Notes: generated from the sequence alone by a model not told the origin. Counted from the first letter of the stretch, positions 28,535 to 39,170 are shown. The stretch: DNA of 64,000 bases from Rhynchopus euleeides (GCA_963210315.1 OY723295.1:722501-786500); one strand, 5' to 3'. A program made the numbers and translations.

Positions 28535-29858
28535 CTGTATTTCCCTAAATAGGATCAAGACAGAAATCCAGTATGGCCTGTGGGGGTCTTCGCTACGGAG
28601 TGACCGTTAGAATAACGGCCAGCGAAGACCCCCTGTGTCGACTATCCTCAAGACAGAAATCTGGTATGGCCTGTGTTTCCCTAAATAGGATCAAGACAGA
28701 AATCCAGTATGGCCTGTGTCGACTATCCTCAAGACAGAAATCTGGTATGGCCTGTGTTTCCCTAAATAGGATCAAGACAGAAATCCAGTATGGCCTGTGT
28801 CGACTATCCTCAAGACAGAAATCTGGTATGGCCTGTGTTTCCCTAATTAGGATCAAGACAGAAATCCAGTATAGCCTGTGTCGGATTTTGAAATGGAATG
28901 CCGACAGTTTAACGTCATGTCGAGGACGAATCGTCACAGAAATGAAGGGGTGGGCTGAGTTTCGGGATTTTTTTTCGGATTTCTGGGCCCGCACCCCAAT
29001 TTTTTTTGGCCGATTTTTTTTGGATTTTGGGCCCGCACCCCAATTTTTTTTTTGGCCGGATTTTTTTGGATTTTGGTCCCACACCCCAATTTTTTTTGGC
29101 CGGATTTTTTTTGGATTTTGGGCCCGCACCCCAATTTTTTTTTTGGCCGGATTTTTTTTGGGGTTTTTTCCCGTCTTCATTTGTTTGATTTTTGGGGCCG
29201 CATGGGGGATTCAGGGGCCAAAAATATCAGTTTTTTTAGGATTTCGTTCGACAATGGACAGTTTCAGACCACTAGAATCCGAGTTTGGGGTCAGAATTTT
29301 TTTTGAACACCTTTTGGGTGGATTTTTGCCTTGTCTGATTTTTCGGCTTTTTCGGCCCAAAACCGTACCAAACCTCATTTGTTTGATTTTTGGGACCGCA
29401 TGGGGGATTCAGGGGCCAAAAATATCAGTTTTTTTAGGATTTCGTTCGACAATGGACAGTTTCAGACCACTAGAATCCGAGTTTGGGGTCAGAATTTTTT
29501 TGGTCATCTTTTGGGTGAATTTTGGCTTTCTCGACCAAAAAAAAATTCTCCCGAAAAAAATCTCCCGAAATGGCCAAAAATTGGCCAAAAACCGTGTTTT
29601 GGACCAATTTTTCACCCTGTGCTCGACATGGTGGGTTCCTCCGGAGGCGCCTCCGGAGGCCTCCGGAGGACCTCCGGAGGACCTCCGGAGGACCTCCGGA
29701 GGCGGGTGGAGGCCTCCGGAGGCCTCCACCCGCCTCCGGAGGAACCTCCGGAGGTTCCTCCGGAGGAGGCCATTTTAGCTCCTCCGGAGGCCTCCGGAGG
29801 CGGAGGCCTCCGGAGGCCGGAGGCCCGGAGGCGCCTCCGGAGGCCCGAGAGCCTTGAC
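28535..29858. repeat. right arm of the large inverted repeat
   Basis: Inverse of about 24777-26235: the ~82 bp GATTTCTGTCTTGA tandem units (28535-28890), the ~45 bp GGGCCCGCACCCC units (about 28985-29165), two anchors (29180-29540) and a TCCGGA array (29636-29850). It ends in GGCCCGAGAGCCTTG. A 52 bp MITE (28582-28633) interrupts the first block. Confidence 0.7.
28582..28633. mobile_element. MITE, GGGGGTCTTCGCT family (52 bp)
   Basis: Little more than its two termini, GGGGGTCTTCGCT and AGCGAAGACCCCC, with the duplication TGT (28579-28581 and 28634-28636). The intact target GGCCTGTGTCGAC is present in adjacent repeat units, so the empty site can be read directly. Confidence 0.8.
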
Positions 29859-29963
29859 ACAGGCCATACTGGATTTCTGTCTTGATCCTATTTAGGGAAA
29901 TACAGGCTATACCAGATTTCTGTCTTGAGACTCACTTTGCAAAGATCCGATACAGGTCTTTTT

Positions 29964-30342
29964 ACATGGTATGACAAAGATCTTGCAAGAAATGTTAAGA
30001 AATCTCGAAATTTCTTAAGACGTCTTAATGTAATGCCGAAAGGGCTATTTCTTAAAGATTTCTTACTGATTTCTTAAGACGTGTTTCTTAATGCCTAGCA
30101 TTTTAATGTCCATCATTCTGAAAAGATCTTAAAAGATCTTTTTCAGAATGATGGACATTTTTAATGCTGGGAGATATGGAAATAATGTCCATCATTTCAT
30201 TAAGAAATCTTAAGAAATCCTGCATTTCTTAAAAATAATGGGGGTCATTAATTTAAGAAATTTAATGCAGCACCTGCATTAAGACGTCTTAAGAAAGAAG
30301 TGAAAAGATCCTTTTCTTATTAAGACCTTTGTCATACCATGT
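29964..30342. mobile_element. palindromic AAGATCTT/AAGACGTCTT element with inverted termini
   Basis: About 379 bp with termini ACATGGTATGACAAAG and CTTTGTCATACCATGT, bounded by TTTTT/TTTTTA. The empty site (GGTCTTTTTAAGTTTC) is present, inverted, near 28025-28050, showing that this is a discrete insertion. The interior is almost wholly AAGATCTT, AAGAAATTTCTT, AAGACGTCTT and TTAATG words. No coding capacity. Confidence 0.8.
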
Positions 30343-30685
30343 TTTTAAGTTTCTGTTTGAACTTGTAATTCAATTGAAGAGAGTCAGCCCAGACTCTACC
30401 CTTTTTGAAATGACTTTGACATTTTCATTTTCGGCAAGTATTTGTCTTGGTCATCTTGAATCAAACCTTGGGTTTTCATGCACTGATATTCAATTTCTCA
30501 TCGATATCTGGCTATTAGTATTACGAGTTATACACAGGAATGGCGTACGGCACTCTGTCGGAAAGCATTTCTGTCTTATTTCATTCACCGTGTAGGAGAA
30601 TGTGACATTAGTAACGTCATAAATCACTCGCTTTATCTCATCATACTTTCCTCCCGAACAGGATCTTTCCGTGGATGCAGAAACG

Positions 30686-33256
30686 ATGAAGCGCGGCAAG
30701 GAGAAGGATGAGAAGAGGATCGCCTGGACTGTGAAGCGCGTGTCGCAGTTCACGGAGGGGTTGGCAGAGAATGCTCACTTCATCCACGAGTGGAAGGACA
30801 TGGACGGCAACCTGCGCACGTGGAGGGGGCAGCTTGTCTCGAAGCCTGGGAAGAAGGTGGATGTGCGCTACACTGTAGCAAAGCACTCCTTGCCCCTGCC
30901 CATGGATCCTGGCTTCGGGACGACGCTGGACTTGCGCCTTCTCCCCGGCGTGGTGCTCCAGCCGTCGCAGAACCCGCGCGCGTTGCAGAGAGAGAAGAGG
31001 AAGCGGGAGGAGAAGCCGAGCCAGCCAAGCCAGCCAAGCCAGCCGAGCCAGCCTGAGGTCCCCAGCAGCGATGAGGATGACGACGTGGAAGATGATGCCG
31101 CGAGCAGCGATTCGAGCGAGAGCGACCCGCCTCCTAAAAAATCGAAGGGGGGTAAGGGAGGGAGCCGAGGGAAAGGGAAGGAGAAGGGCAAGGACAAGGG
31201 CCGGGGAGGAGGGGAGAAGAAAGGTAAAAAAGAAACTGCCACTGTTCGTGGCAGGAAGGTGAAGGAACCAGACCACATGCGACATGTAAGTAAGGGGGAC
31301 GATGAGTGGGTTTGCAATGTTGAGGACTGTGGGCAGACGTTCAAAAATGGGAAGAGCCGACGGTGGAATGTTGACCGCCACTTTACAAGAGTGCACCCGT
31401 CACTCATCAAGACGGCAGAAGCACCCCCTTCACTCTCTTCAACACAGCCAAAACAGCCATCTGTGGGGGGGTCGAATGCTGCTCCTCCTCCAGAGGGGGA
31501 CGGCTGCCAATACGGGTTCACGACATACGAGGACACAGTTGCATTCGGATTTGCCGAATGCAACTTGCCATTTTCATACGGTACAGGCAACACCGTTTTC
31601 CGGAACATTTTTTTCAACAAGGGCCTCGTCAAGGGGAAGAATTTTTTCCACGAAAAAATTGCAACACGGATCGACGACCTTGCCGAGGTGACCCGCCAGG
31701 AGATGTACAGGCGTCTCCGTGGGCGGGACGTCTTCCTCATGGTCGACGGAGCCACCGTCGTGCGGCGGGGATTTTTAGGCTTTGCCATCTCCGATGGCAA
31801 AGCCTGCTACTACCTCAAAAATGTTGAGGTGCAGGGAAAATGTGACGCAAAATTTGTGGTGGAGGTGCTGGAGGCCACAATCAAGGAGTTGGCCCAGGAG
31901 CACATCAGGGTGTTCAGCGTTGTCGCAGACAACGCTGCAACGATGCAGAAGGCTCTCAGAAAGGTGAGGGAGCTGGAGGTCGATCTCGAGGGTGCTGTCA
32001 CAGAGGACTTCGAAGAAGAGGATGTCATGGAAGAAGAAGAGTCTGCGGCACCCAGTGCCGCAGACTCTTCTGCCTCTGACTCCTTCGAAACCATAATCGA
32101 CAGCATCCTCGAGGACACCAGGAAAGAGCTCGCAGACTGGGGCATACTGAGCTATCGGTGCTCAGTGCACAGTCTCCAGCTCATCCTCGGGGACATGGTG
32201 CAGAAGGTGCCCGGGATGCGTGCATGGAGGGGTAAAATTATCGACCTGGTTAAAAGGTACGGGTCATCCAAGACCGACGAGTACACCGTGCTCCGCGCCA
32301 ACCAGGGTGCGGGGAAAAAGCTCTCTGTCATCCGCCCAACGAATGTCCGGTGGAACAGTCTGTATGACTGTGCCCTACGTCTGGAGCAGCTGCGGCCCTT
32401 TTTGATGACGGTCGACAGGGATGACAGCAGATTTTGGGATGAGACAACATTGTTTTTAAGTTTATCCAAGCCCATCGCAGTCCTGACGGACAGACTGCAA
32501 AGCGCCCGTTCATCGTTCATCGACTTTGTCCAGGGAATCAGCAACCTCATCCCTGAGGTGACGAGGGTCATTGAAGAAAAGGGGTTCACGGGCAGCACAC
32601 TGGAGAAGGCGCGAGTTTTCATCGATGCTATCGAGACGAGGACCGCAAAACACTTTTCCTTTGACGGGGTCGAACTTTTTAAATTCCTTGACCCAACCAT
32701 GAACCACCGCCTCCTGGCGAAGGAAGAGCGGGAGGAGGGGGTGAAACTCGTCATGAACTACCTTTTCCCCTACACACGCATGCGGACAAACACGAATGAC
32801 ATTAGCGACACAGAACTCCGTGACCTTCTGAAGAAAGAGATGGGAGAGTTTTTTTTCCGGGGGTACAGTGACAAGCACACGTTCATGGGCTTTTGGGGGG
32901 AAGGGTATGAGAACGATGACTTTACGAACTTAAACATGTTTGCCCGTGCCCTCGCCAAGAGTGCACACTCTGAGGCGACCGTGGAGAGGCACTTCAAGCG
33001 CCTCTCTTCAGTCATCTCGAAACACCGTGCCGTCTTGAGTGCGGAACGGGCTGACAACTGCATGTTCCTTGCGATAAACCATAAAGAGCTTCATCCTGAA
33101 CACTTCCCTGTCTTCCACGCAAGCCGGGATCGCAGGGCGCAGAGGAGAGCGGCTCTGCTATCACAGACGTCGCACTCCTCGCAGCCTGCGAGTCACAGCC
33201 AGGAAGGTGTGGCCCCCCCGGAGTCGGACCCTGACCCCCTCGACGTTTTTGATTAA
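30686..33256 (+). CDS. hAT-family transposase
   Basis: About 856 residues from the first ATG at 30686, ending at TAA. In order: an N-terminal domain; a Ser/Pro then Asp/Glu- and Lys/Gly-rich linker that looks like a nuclear localisation region; a BED-type zinc finger (CNVEDCGQTF ... VDRHFTRVH, about residue 215-245); the RNase H-like catalytic core with FLMVDGATVV (first Asp), VVADNAATM (second Asp), a CSVHSLQLI motif and RPTNVRWNSLYD; and a C-terminal dimerisation segment with SEATVERHFKRLSS (catalytic Glu) and LSAERADNCMFLAIN. All key residues are present and there is no internal stop, so it could be active; this gene could also act on the deleted copy at 26.3-28.1 kb. Nothing indicates its regulation. 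Confidence 0.9.
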   Translation: MKRGKEKDEKRIAWTVKRVSQFTEGLAENAHFIHEWKDMDGNLRTWRGQLVSKPGKKVDVRYTVAKHSLPLPMDPGFGTTLDLRLLPGVVLQPSQNPRALQREKRKREEKPSQPSQPSQPSQPEVPSSDEDDDVEDDAASSDSSESDPPPKKSKGGKGGSRGKGKEKGKDKGRGGGEKKGKKETATVRGRKVKEPDHMRHVSKGDDEWVCNVEDCGQTFKNGKSRRWNVDRHFTRVHPSLIKTAEAPPSLSSTQPKQPSVGGSNAAPPPEGDGCQYGFTTYEDTVAFGFAECNLPFSYGTGNTVFRNIFFNKGLVKGKNFFHEKIATRIDDLAEVTRQEMYRRLRGRDVFLMVDGATVVRRGFLGFAISDGKACYYLKNVEVQGKCDAKFVVEVLEATIKELAQEHIRVFSVVADNAATMQKALRKVRELEVDLEGAVTEDFEEEDVMEEEESAAPSAADSSASDSFETIIDSILEDTRKELADWGILSYRCSVHSLQLILGDMVQKVPGMRAWRGKIIDLVKRYGSSKTDEYTVLRANQGAGKKLSVIRPTNVRWNSLYDCALRLEQLRPFLMTVDRDDSRFWDETTLFLSLSKPIAVLTDRLQSARSSFIDFVQGISNLIPEVTRVIEEKGFTGSTLEKARVFIDAIETRTAKHFSFDGVELFKFLDPTMNHRLLAKEEREEGVKLVMNYLFPYTRMRTNTNDISDTELRDLLKKEMGEFFFRGYSDKHTFMGFWGEGYENDDFTNLNMFARALAKSAHSEATVERHFKRLSSVISKHRAVLSAERADNCMFLAINHKELHPEHFPVFHASRDRRAQRRAALLSQTSHSSQPASHSQEGVAPPESDPDPLDVFD

Positions 33257-33852
33257 TGCTTCAAACACAAGGAAATGCCCCCCCCCCCCCCGTCCGCCGG
33301 GAGATTTACTTTTCCATTCACTCTCGACGATCAAACCCCCCCCCCCGTCCGCCGGAATTGTCAACTCTGTGGTTCCTTTTCATTTTCTTGTTCTTGTTCT
33401 TCTCTACACCCCGCCCCGTAATTATGTTCATAGCCCCAATCCCAAAGCCCCCCCTATTTTTTTTGTCTTCTTACACATAAAAGAGCAGCTGTGTGTGTTG
33501 GGGGGGGGGATGATCTGACAACAGTGCTTGGGAAGTGGGAGTCTCGGATCCTGGTATCACAATTTAAACAGTCGAGCTGATGGCCCTTTGCGGAGCTGTC
33601 TCTACCTCTGTAATGCAAGCTTCATTCAAACAACCAATTGAAGAAGTGAGGATCCGTGTGCGTCTTCCAGGCAGGTTCTTTCTTTTTTCCTTGTTATTTT
33701 TTTGATTCATGGATGCGAATGTAAATACAGCTGAAGCGTCGTGCGTGAATGTGCGTGTTCCGTTGGGGTGAAGGGGATTTTTTCGTGACAGCTCATTCCT
33801 CAACCAATGATTCTCCTCGAGAAGAGGAAGGATAAACTAATGGGCCCAGTTA
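33257..33852. other. 3' region of the hAT element
   Basis: Two poly-C runs each followed by GTCCGCCGG (near 33280 and 33340), then ordinary AT-rich sequence to the point where homology with the deleted copy begins. No gene. Confidence 0.5.
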
Positions 33853-34577
33853 CCATGTACAATAGTAGGTTTCACACTGCTGCTCGAGACGAGTCGATAA
33901 AATTGAAGTGCATACAGAACAGACAGAGTAAAAAAACCTATGGAGAACTCTTCGCTGTGGAGGGGGGGGGTGACATTGGATTTGCCTTTCTCTTTCTTGG
34001 GGCCTTCGCAAGCCAGGAAAATCCGCCAATCTCCACCATTTCCCCAAATGCAAATATGGAGGAAATACTCAAACACACTAATGGTGGATTTTCTTGGTCA
34101 GCAAAGGCCCTGAATTGCTTTCTTGTTTGGCCAGTTTTTGGCGTTGCTGTTCAAGTTGGTGACTCTTGATGAGCCTCATCATGATTCACCCCCATTCCTT
34201 TGCTTTTTTTTTCAATCTTCAATTGCTTTTGAACAACAGGTTGCTTCACCTCGCCACCGGGAAATGAAAAACGGGCAAGACGGAACAGAATGGTGGCTGA
34301 TTCCAAAGAGGTAGCGGAGTGCTGCAGCATGGTAATAGGTTGGACGGTGAACCCAGCCCCCACCCCCCACCCTCCCTTGCCAGTCTTCGAAGCAGCATCC
34401 CCTCCCCCACAACACCCCACCCATCATCGTCACAATCCTCACGACACAATTTACTCAAATACTATTGCCAGATAATTCGGATTAGCGCCTCCCCGGGCAA
34501 AATCTTTCAAAAAATTCCAAAAATCGTATTCTATTTTCATTTTTTCACCGTACCAAAAAAAAAAGTGTCACCAAATG

Positions 34578-35567
34578 TGGTGCCCCTGATTTACCCCTTT
34601 TTCACTACGCACAAACTACGCAATCTGGGGGGGGGGTCTCGCTTTTTGGCCCCCCCCCAGTTTTTTTTGGTCCCCCTTTCTGTGTGGCTACTGAGACAGG
34701 ACTGGAGGCACTGCGCTGACCGAGCAAAAAATTATTGCCAGAACTCACTATACACCGTACGAAAGAACGCACGACATGTGGGGCGGGACTCCAGAAACAC
34801 CTGGGCAAGGTTGCCCCATGCCCAGAAACACCTGAGAAGGAAGTGAGTTCCAGGAGCCGCGTAGAACACCCTCGAGATTGTGAATGATGATACGATCACA
34901 GCCTTCAGGGCGCTGCGAGGTGCCACCCTGAAGGTGGCCCTTGACATCAAGGAGAGCGTCGGCCGAGGGGTCGACGAAAAGCTGAAGAAGGCGCTACTGG
35001 CACTGGATCCCGCGGGGTATACGGAGGTCACCGCCACACAGGCAACCTCCGCTGACAACGTCCAGGAGACGTTATCCGAGGGGATCACAACGGCACTAGA
35101 GATCTGTGTCACGGGATCCAGGCGCCCACTCTCCCTCGACGGTCTGGGGATTGTTGTTGGGTATGGTGTCGTTTCCTGCAGCTGCAAAAAAGCGTAGCAA
35201 CTGTGCTTCCTTCTTCCTTAATGATGCGTTGACGCTTCCACCCGGAGGAGCTGAAGCAGGCACCGCTTAATGATGCGTTGATGCTTCCACCCGACGAGCT
35301 GAAGCAGGCACCGCGCCAAAGGGCACCCCCAAAGAGACCTGCAAAGACTGCGTCGAAACCCGCACCGAAGGCTGCCAGCGCTGCAGCACCTGAAGAACCT
35401 GCAGCACCTGAAGCGCCTGCACCCTCACTGACCCCGGAACAGCAAGAACTCCTTGAGTTTGGGGTCCCGGCATAGAGACAGAGAATGGCTGAGTAAATCA
35501 AAAAATGAGACCCCCCCCCCTTTTCACTACGCACAAACTACGCAATATGGGGTCGTCAGGGGCACCA
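34578..35567. mobile_element. 990 bp insertion with inverted and direct terminal repeats
   Basis: Ends are perfect 12 bp inverted repeats TGGTGCCCCTGA and TCAGGGGCACCA. It splits the GTGTCACC anchor and is flanked by AAATG (34573-34577 and 35569-35573, with one extra base on the right); the intact anchor, inverted, is at 26306-26335. Just inside the ends lie direct repeats containing CACTACGCACAAACTACG (about 34601-34625 and 35525-35546). The middle encodes two short frames: ~105 codons ending at 35197, and a Pro/Ala/Lys-rich ~65 codons at 35278-35475. These look like captured gene fragments. I could not assign a superfamily. Confidence 0.7.
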
Positions 35568-35671
35568 TAAATGGGCAATCTATTTTTTGACTTTTTCGCC
35601 TCCGGAGGCCCTCCGGAGGCCTCCGGAGGCGCCTCCGGAGGCCCGAGAGCCTTGGCGGTGGGGACCTGGAG
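35568..35671. repeat. anchor plus TCCGGA array 5' of the non-LTR element
   Basis: Continuation of the split anchor (AAATGGGCAATCTATTTTTT), then CCTCCGGAGG words and CCCGAGAGCCTTG. The non-LTR coding region starts right after. Whether this block is flank or leader of the non-LTR element cannot be decided here. Confidence 0.55.
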
Positions 35672-37330
35672 ATGGAGGAGGACTGGACTGGGGTGGACGA
35701 GGTCCTGTCGCAGTTCGGGGGGTCCAGGGTGCCGAATCAGGCGACAGGGGACTGCCTCTTCGCGGCACTCACGCCCACGGCCGCCCTCCCCTCCCACGAC
35801 GACATAGTGGGCATGCGCTCCGAGCTGTCCCGGCGTGCAGGGGACGCCTCGGTGAAACCTCAACTGCTTCACTTGTTAGGGGACGCCAGGCGGGTCGAGG
35901 AGTATCGGGCGGGCCTGGCTGGTGCGGCGCATGGGGACCACCTCGCGCTGCACCTGGCGGCGGGAGCGTGGGACTTGTCAGTGGTGGTGGTGCAGGAGGG
36001 CAGGGGTCAGGCAATCCGTGTGGACCCGCGGCGCCCTAAGAAGCAGGGGCCAGCCCCCGCAGATGTCAGGGTGGTGGCTCTCTCTGGCAACCACTACGAG
36101 GGAGTGGCCATGCCCCTTGCCCGACGCAGGGCCCTTCGAGAGAGCGCGGCGCCGGCCCACCTCAGCCCAGCCACGTGTCGAGACGCCTGCCCGGCGGCCC
36201 TAGGGGAGGGTGCCCAGGAGGCAGAAGGGGCGGGCCTGGGGGATGTGCGTCGCCGCTGGTTCTGCCCCCTCACGGCCTGCGCGGGCTCGGCTCTCCACCG
36301 GCATACGCCGTATTCGTCCAAGGAGACGCTCCGCAAGCACGCCCAGGCGCACGCAGACCAGGGTGAGGAGTTCCCGCCGAGCGCGCTTCGTCTGCTGGGC
36401 ATGAAGAAGTGCATGTGGTGCTCGAAGGTAATGAGCACCTCCTTGGACTCCTGCGTGAAGTGCCGCCCACGTGGCGCGACCCCTGTGGTGCCGAACAGGC
36501 GCGCACCCTCTGCGGCGGAGGCAGCGGATGCGGGTCGCCTCCCTCCCCTTGAGAGCATCCACACGGAGCGAGTGGGGGTGTCGCTGTCGGTCCCCGGGGC
36601 GATCCTCCGCCCGGCGGCGGTAGCCTATAGCCAGGCCCTGTGGGATGTCGCAGCGAATAGTTCGAGCACCACGGCGTGGCTCCGCCTCCTCTTGGTGCCC
36701 AAAACCCTCTTCCGCACCTACCGTGGAGGGAAGAAGAAGCAGCTGCTGGCGAAGCGGGCCCGGGAGGAGGCGATCATCCTCTGGCGGGAAGGACGCGCGT
36801 CGGAGCTCTGGCGCCGGGCCCGGACGGAAGCCCCGGGCCCGGGACGGGTGGAGGCTGCCCCCACATGGGAGGAGACGGAGGAAGCGGTGGTGCAAGCGGC
36901 GAGACAAGGGCGGTATTCGGCGGCGATGGCGCGCACCAGGAGCGCCGGCCTGGCGCCTGCCACCCCTGCCACGAAAGCGAAGCTCCTAGCAATGCACCCG
37001 GAAGCGGACAGCCCAGCCATCTCCGCGGCGACGCGGGTAGTGCCCGCGGATGCCACCCCCGCCGAGGTGTTTAAAGCGCTGAAGGGGTTACCGAGGGGCA
37101 CGGGCGCCGGCCCCTCAGGCCTGAGGGCGGACCACCTCCGGGAGCTCGTCCAGGTGGAGGGAGTGGATGTGCTTCCGGCCCTCACGGCGGTGGTGAATGT
37201 GCTGCGCAGAGGCGAGGCCCCCCCGCAGCTGGCCCGGCACATCGCGGGCGCGTCTCTGGTCGCGCTCCCCAAGCCAGACGCGGGGATCCGCCCGATCGCG
37301 GTTGGGGAGACCCTCCGCCGCCTGGTGGCC
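35672..37330 (+). CDS. OTU-RT-endonuclease non-LTR retrotransposon, N-terminal part
   Basis: 553 codons from ATG 35672 up to the insertion of YR-F. Near residue 20-35 is NQATGDCLFAAL and near 140-148 is GNHYEGV, matching the Cys and His motifs of OTU-family cysteine proteases. A C2H2-like finger follows (CPLTACAGSALH ... LRKHAQAH) and a CxxC...CxxC ribbon (CMWCSKVM ... CVKCRP). The C-terminal ~90 residues are the start of an RT domain (LPRGTGAGPSGLRADHL, then LPKPDAGIRPIAVGE). The frame is then broken inside the RT fingers at GTGGCC by YR-F and continues at 46564 and again at 52419. Confidence 0.7.
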
Positions 37331-37820
37331 AGAGTTCCCCATCGGTTCCTGTGTGAGGGAGGCTAAGTGTACGCAGCAACACATTCCGGGCAAGCCTTGC
37401 CCTCTTGGCACTTAGCCTTCCTACAAGTGTGGTGGAGAGGGGAGTGGGGAGTGGGCAGCACGATCTTCTGTTACCATTACTGTTCGTAGCGCAGGGGTAC
37501 GCTGAGCGCGCGGCTGAAGTCACCAAAGACGCAGGTCGCCGCAGGACGCAGCGGAAGAGCCGCGCGATCAGCGCCGAACGACACCCCGGGTGGGAGGGAA
37601 GGGAAAAAGAGAAAGGCTTTGCGCAGTCCGTGGGAGAAAGTAAGTTGGAGCTTGTCGTTACCTGAGGTGTGGGGGGTTGTGTGTAAAACCCAAGAATTAT
37701 ACGGACTGCAAGCCAACATTCCTGTGACCGAATAGAGAAGGGGAGAGATGGCATGGAACCGAGGGGAGAGGGGGGCAGGAACCTTGGGAACTCCGACTAG
37801 TGAGCAGGCCCACTGTGGCC
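37325..37820. repeat. YR-F B2-A2 terminal modules between GTGGCC cores
   Basis: GTGGCC (37325-37330), module Z (37331 to ~37584), module W (~37585-37814), GTGGCC (37815-37820). Z recurs at 37821 onward and W at about 46345-46557, so on the minus strand the element reads W'-ORFs-Z'-W'-Z', the split direct repeat layout of Ngaro/PAT-type YR retrotransposons. Another Z-W pair lies at 46818-47300. Confidence 0.8.
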
Positions 37821-38092
37821 AGAGTTCCCCATCGGTTCCTGTGTGAGGGAGGCTAAGTGTACGCAGCAACACATTCCGGGCAAGCCTTGCCCTCTTGGCA
37901 CTTAGCCTTCCTACAAGTGTGGTGGAGAGGGGAGTGGGGAGTGGGCAGCACGATCTTCTGTTACCATTACTGTTCGTAGCGCAGGGGTACGCTGAGCGCG
38001 CGGCTGAAGTCACCAAAGACGCAGGTCGCCGCAGGACGCAGCGGAAGAGCCGCGCGATCAGCGCCGAACGACACCCCTTCGCTACCCCTGCG

Positions 38093-39170
38093 CTACCTCC
38101 GGCTCGGCTTGTCTGCGGGGTTATCCCGTGATTTGATGTAGGCCCATTGCACCGCTGTGAAATATGATGACGTCAGCCCCAGGATCCGCATCACCTCTCT
38201 GTTCAGTGCCCGAGCCGGAGAATACCCGCGCTGCAGCGCCCCGATCACCGCGGTGTTGTCAAGGTACCACTTCACGTTGGCACCCCAGGCGTTCTCCCCG
38301 ACACACTCCTCCATGCCGTAGACCACAGCACGTGCCTCAAGCACCGCGATCCGCGTCGACCGCTGCTCCTCCGGCAGTTCGTCAGCCTCTTCCCAGGTCC
38401 AGCGTCGCCCAAACGATCGAAGAGCGCCGCCTGCTGACACCACAACACCGCACCCCGTCACCGAAGCATCCGACCAGATCTCTACCCCCCGGCCTCGGCT
38501 CATCTCGGTGAACTCCTTGTACATCCTCGGTTGGAGCGCAGCGTCGATCCAACGCACCGCCGCCTCAGTCGTTTGCGCGGAGAGCTGTACTTCTTCGTCC
38601 GGGTGTGCACCACGGTTCAATGCGTTGCTGTTGCGGCGCAGGGCGATGATGGCGTCGATAAACCTGCCCAGAGGCTGCACCACCAGGGGCGAGGCCCACA
38701 CCAGACGACCACCCAAGGATTCCAAGTCGCACCGCCTAACCCTCGGCTTCGTCTCGCCCTGAGCCATCAGGTCCGCCCGCGCCGCCCTCAGCTTCCTCGC
38801 CACCTTGGGCCCAACGCCCACCTCTCGACGGCAGTGGAAGCCGAACCCGAGGAAGACGTACTCCGTGTCACCGTCGCTCGCCTCAGATATCGTCGCGCCG
38901 GCGCGTCTCGCTGCCACGTCAAACGCCGCCGTTGCCTCCCGAACACGCTCCCAGGTGCCCGCGTACCGCACGTTGTCGACATACACGTCAACGCACAGTT
39001 CCGGAGTGGATGTAGATGGGGAGGGAGAGAATACCGCCGTGGGGGGGGTTGAGAGATAGCAGTGGGAAAGTGCATACATGATCAGGTGCATCAACTCTGG
39101 GGACCACGACGCCCCCATTGGCAAACGGGTCAGGCAGTATGCCTCCCCCTTGTCATCACGGTATGTGAAG
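38093..39170 (-). CDS. YR-F reverse transcriptase C-terminal half and RNase H
   Basis: Continues the RT begun at 45805-45233 after the satellite insertion; dropping the insertion and one copy of its 7 bp duplication leaves the frame intact. It starts around FTYRDDKGEAYCLTRLPMG (motif B region), has motif C as VYVDNVRYAG (DN, about 38967-38990), a thumb-like segment, and an RNase H region with WSDASVTGCGVV, IAVLEARAVVYGME, WYLDNTAVIGAL and DNPADKPSRR at the end. As it stands the gene is disrupted. Confidence 0.75.

Larger units (their letters stand above)
30343..34577 (+). mobile_element. hAT transposon, apparently full length
   Basis: Contains an intact transposase gene, and its two sides match the deleted inverted copy at 26336-28080. 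I could not fix its termini: homology between the two copies continues on the left into the tandem repeats (29858-29955) and on the right into the GTGTCACC anchor and TCCGGA array, so these may belong to the element or be co-duplicated. Confidence 0.65.

Noticed and set aside
34578..35567. Solo LTR or LTR retrotransposon at the TG...CA-ended insertion
   Set aside because: The ends are inverted rather than direct repeats at the borders, the inner direct repeats are only about 30 bp, and there is no pol sequence.
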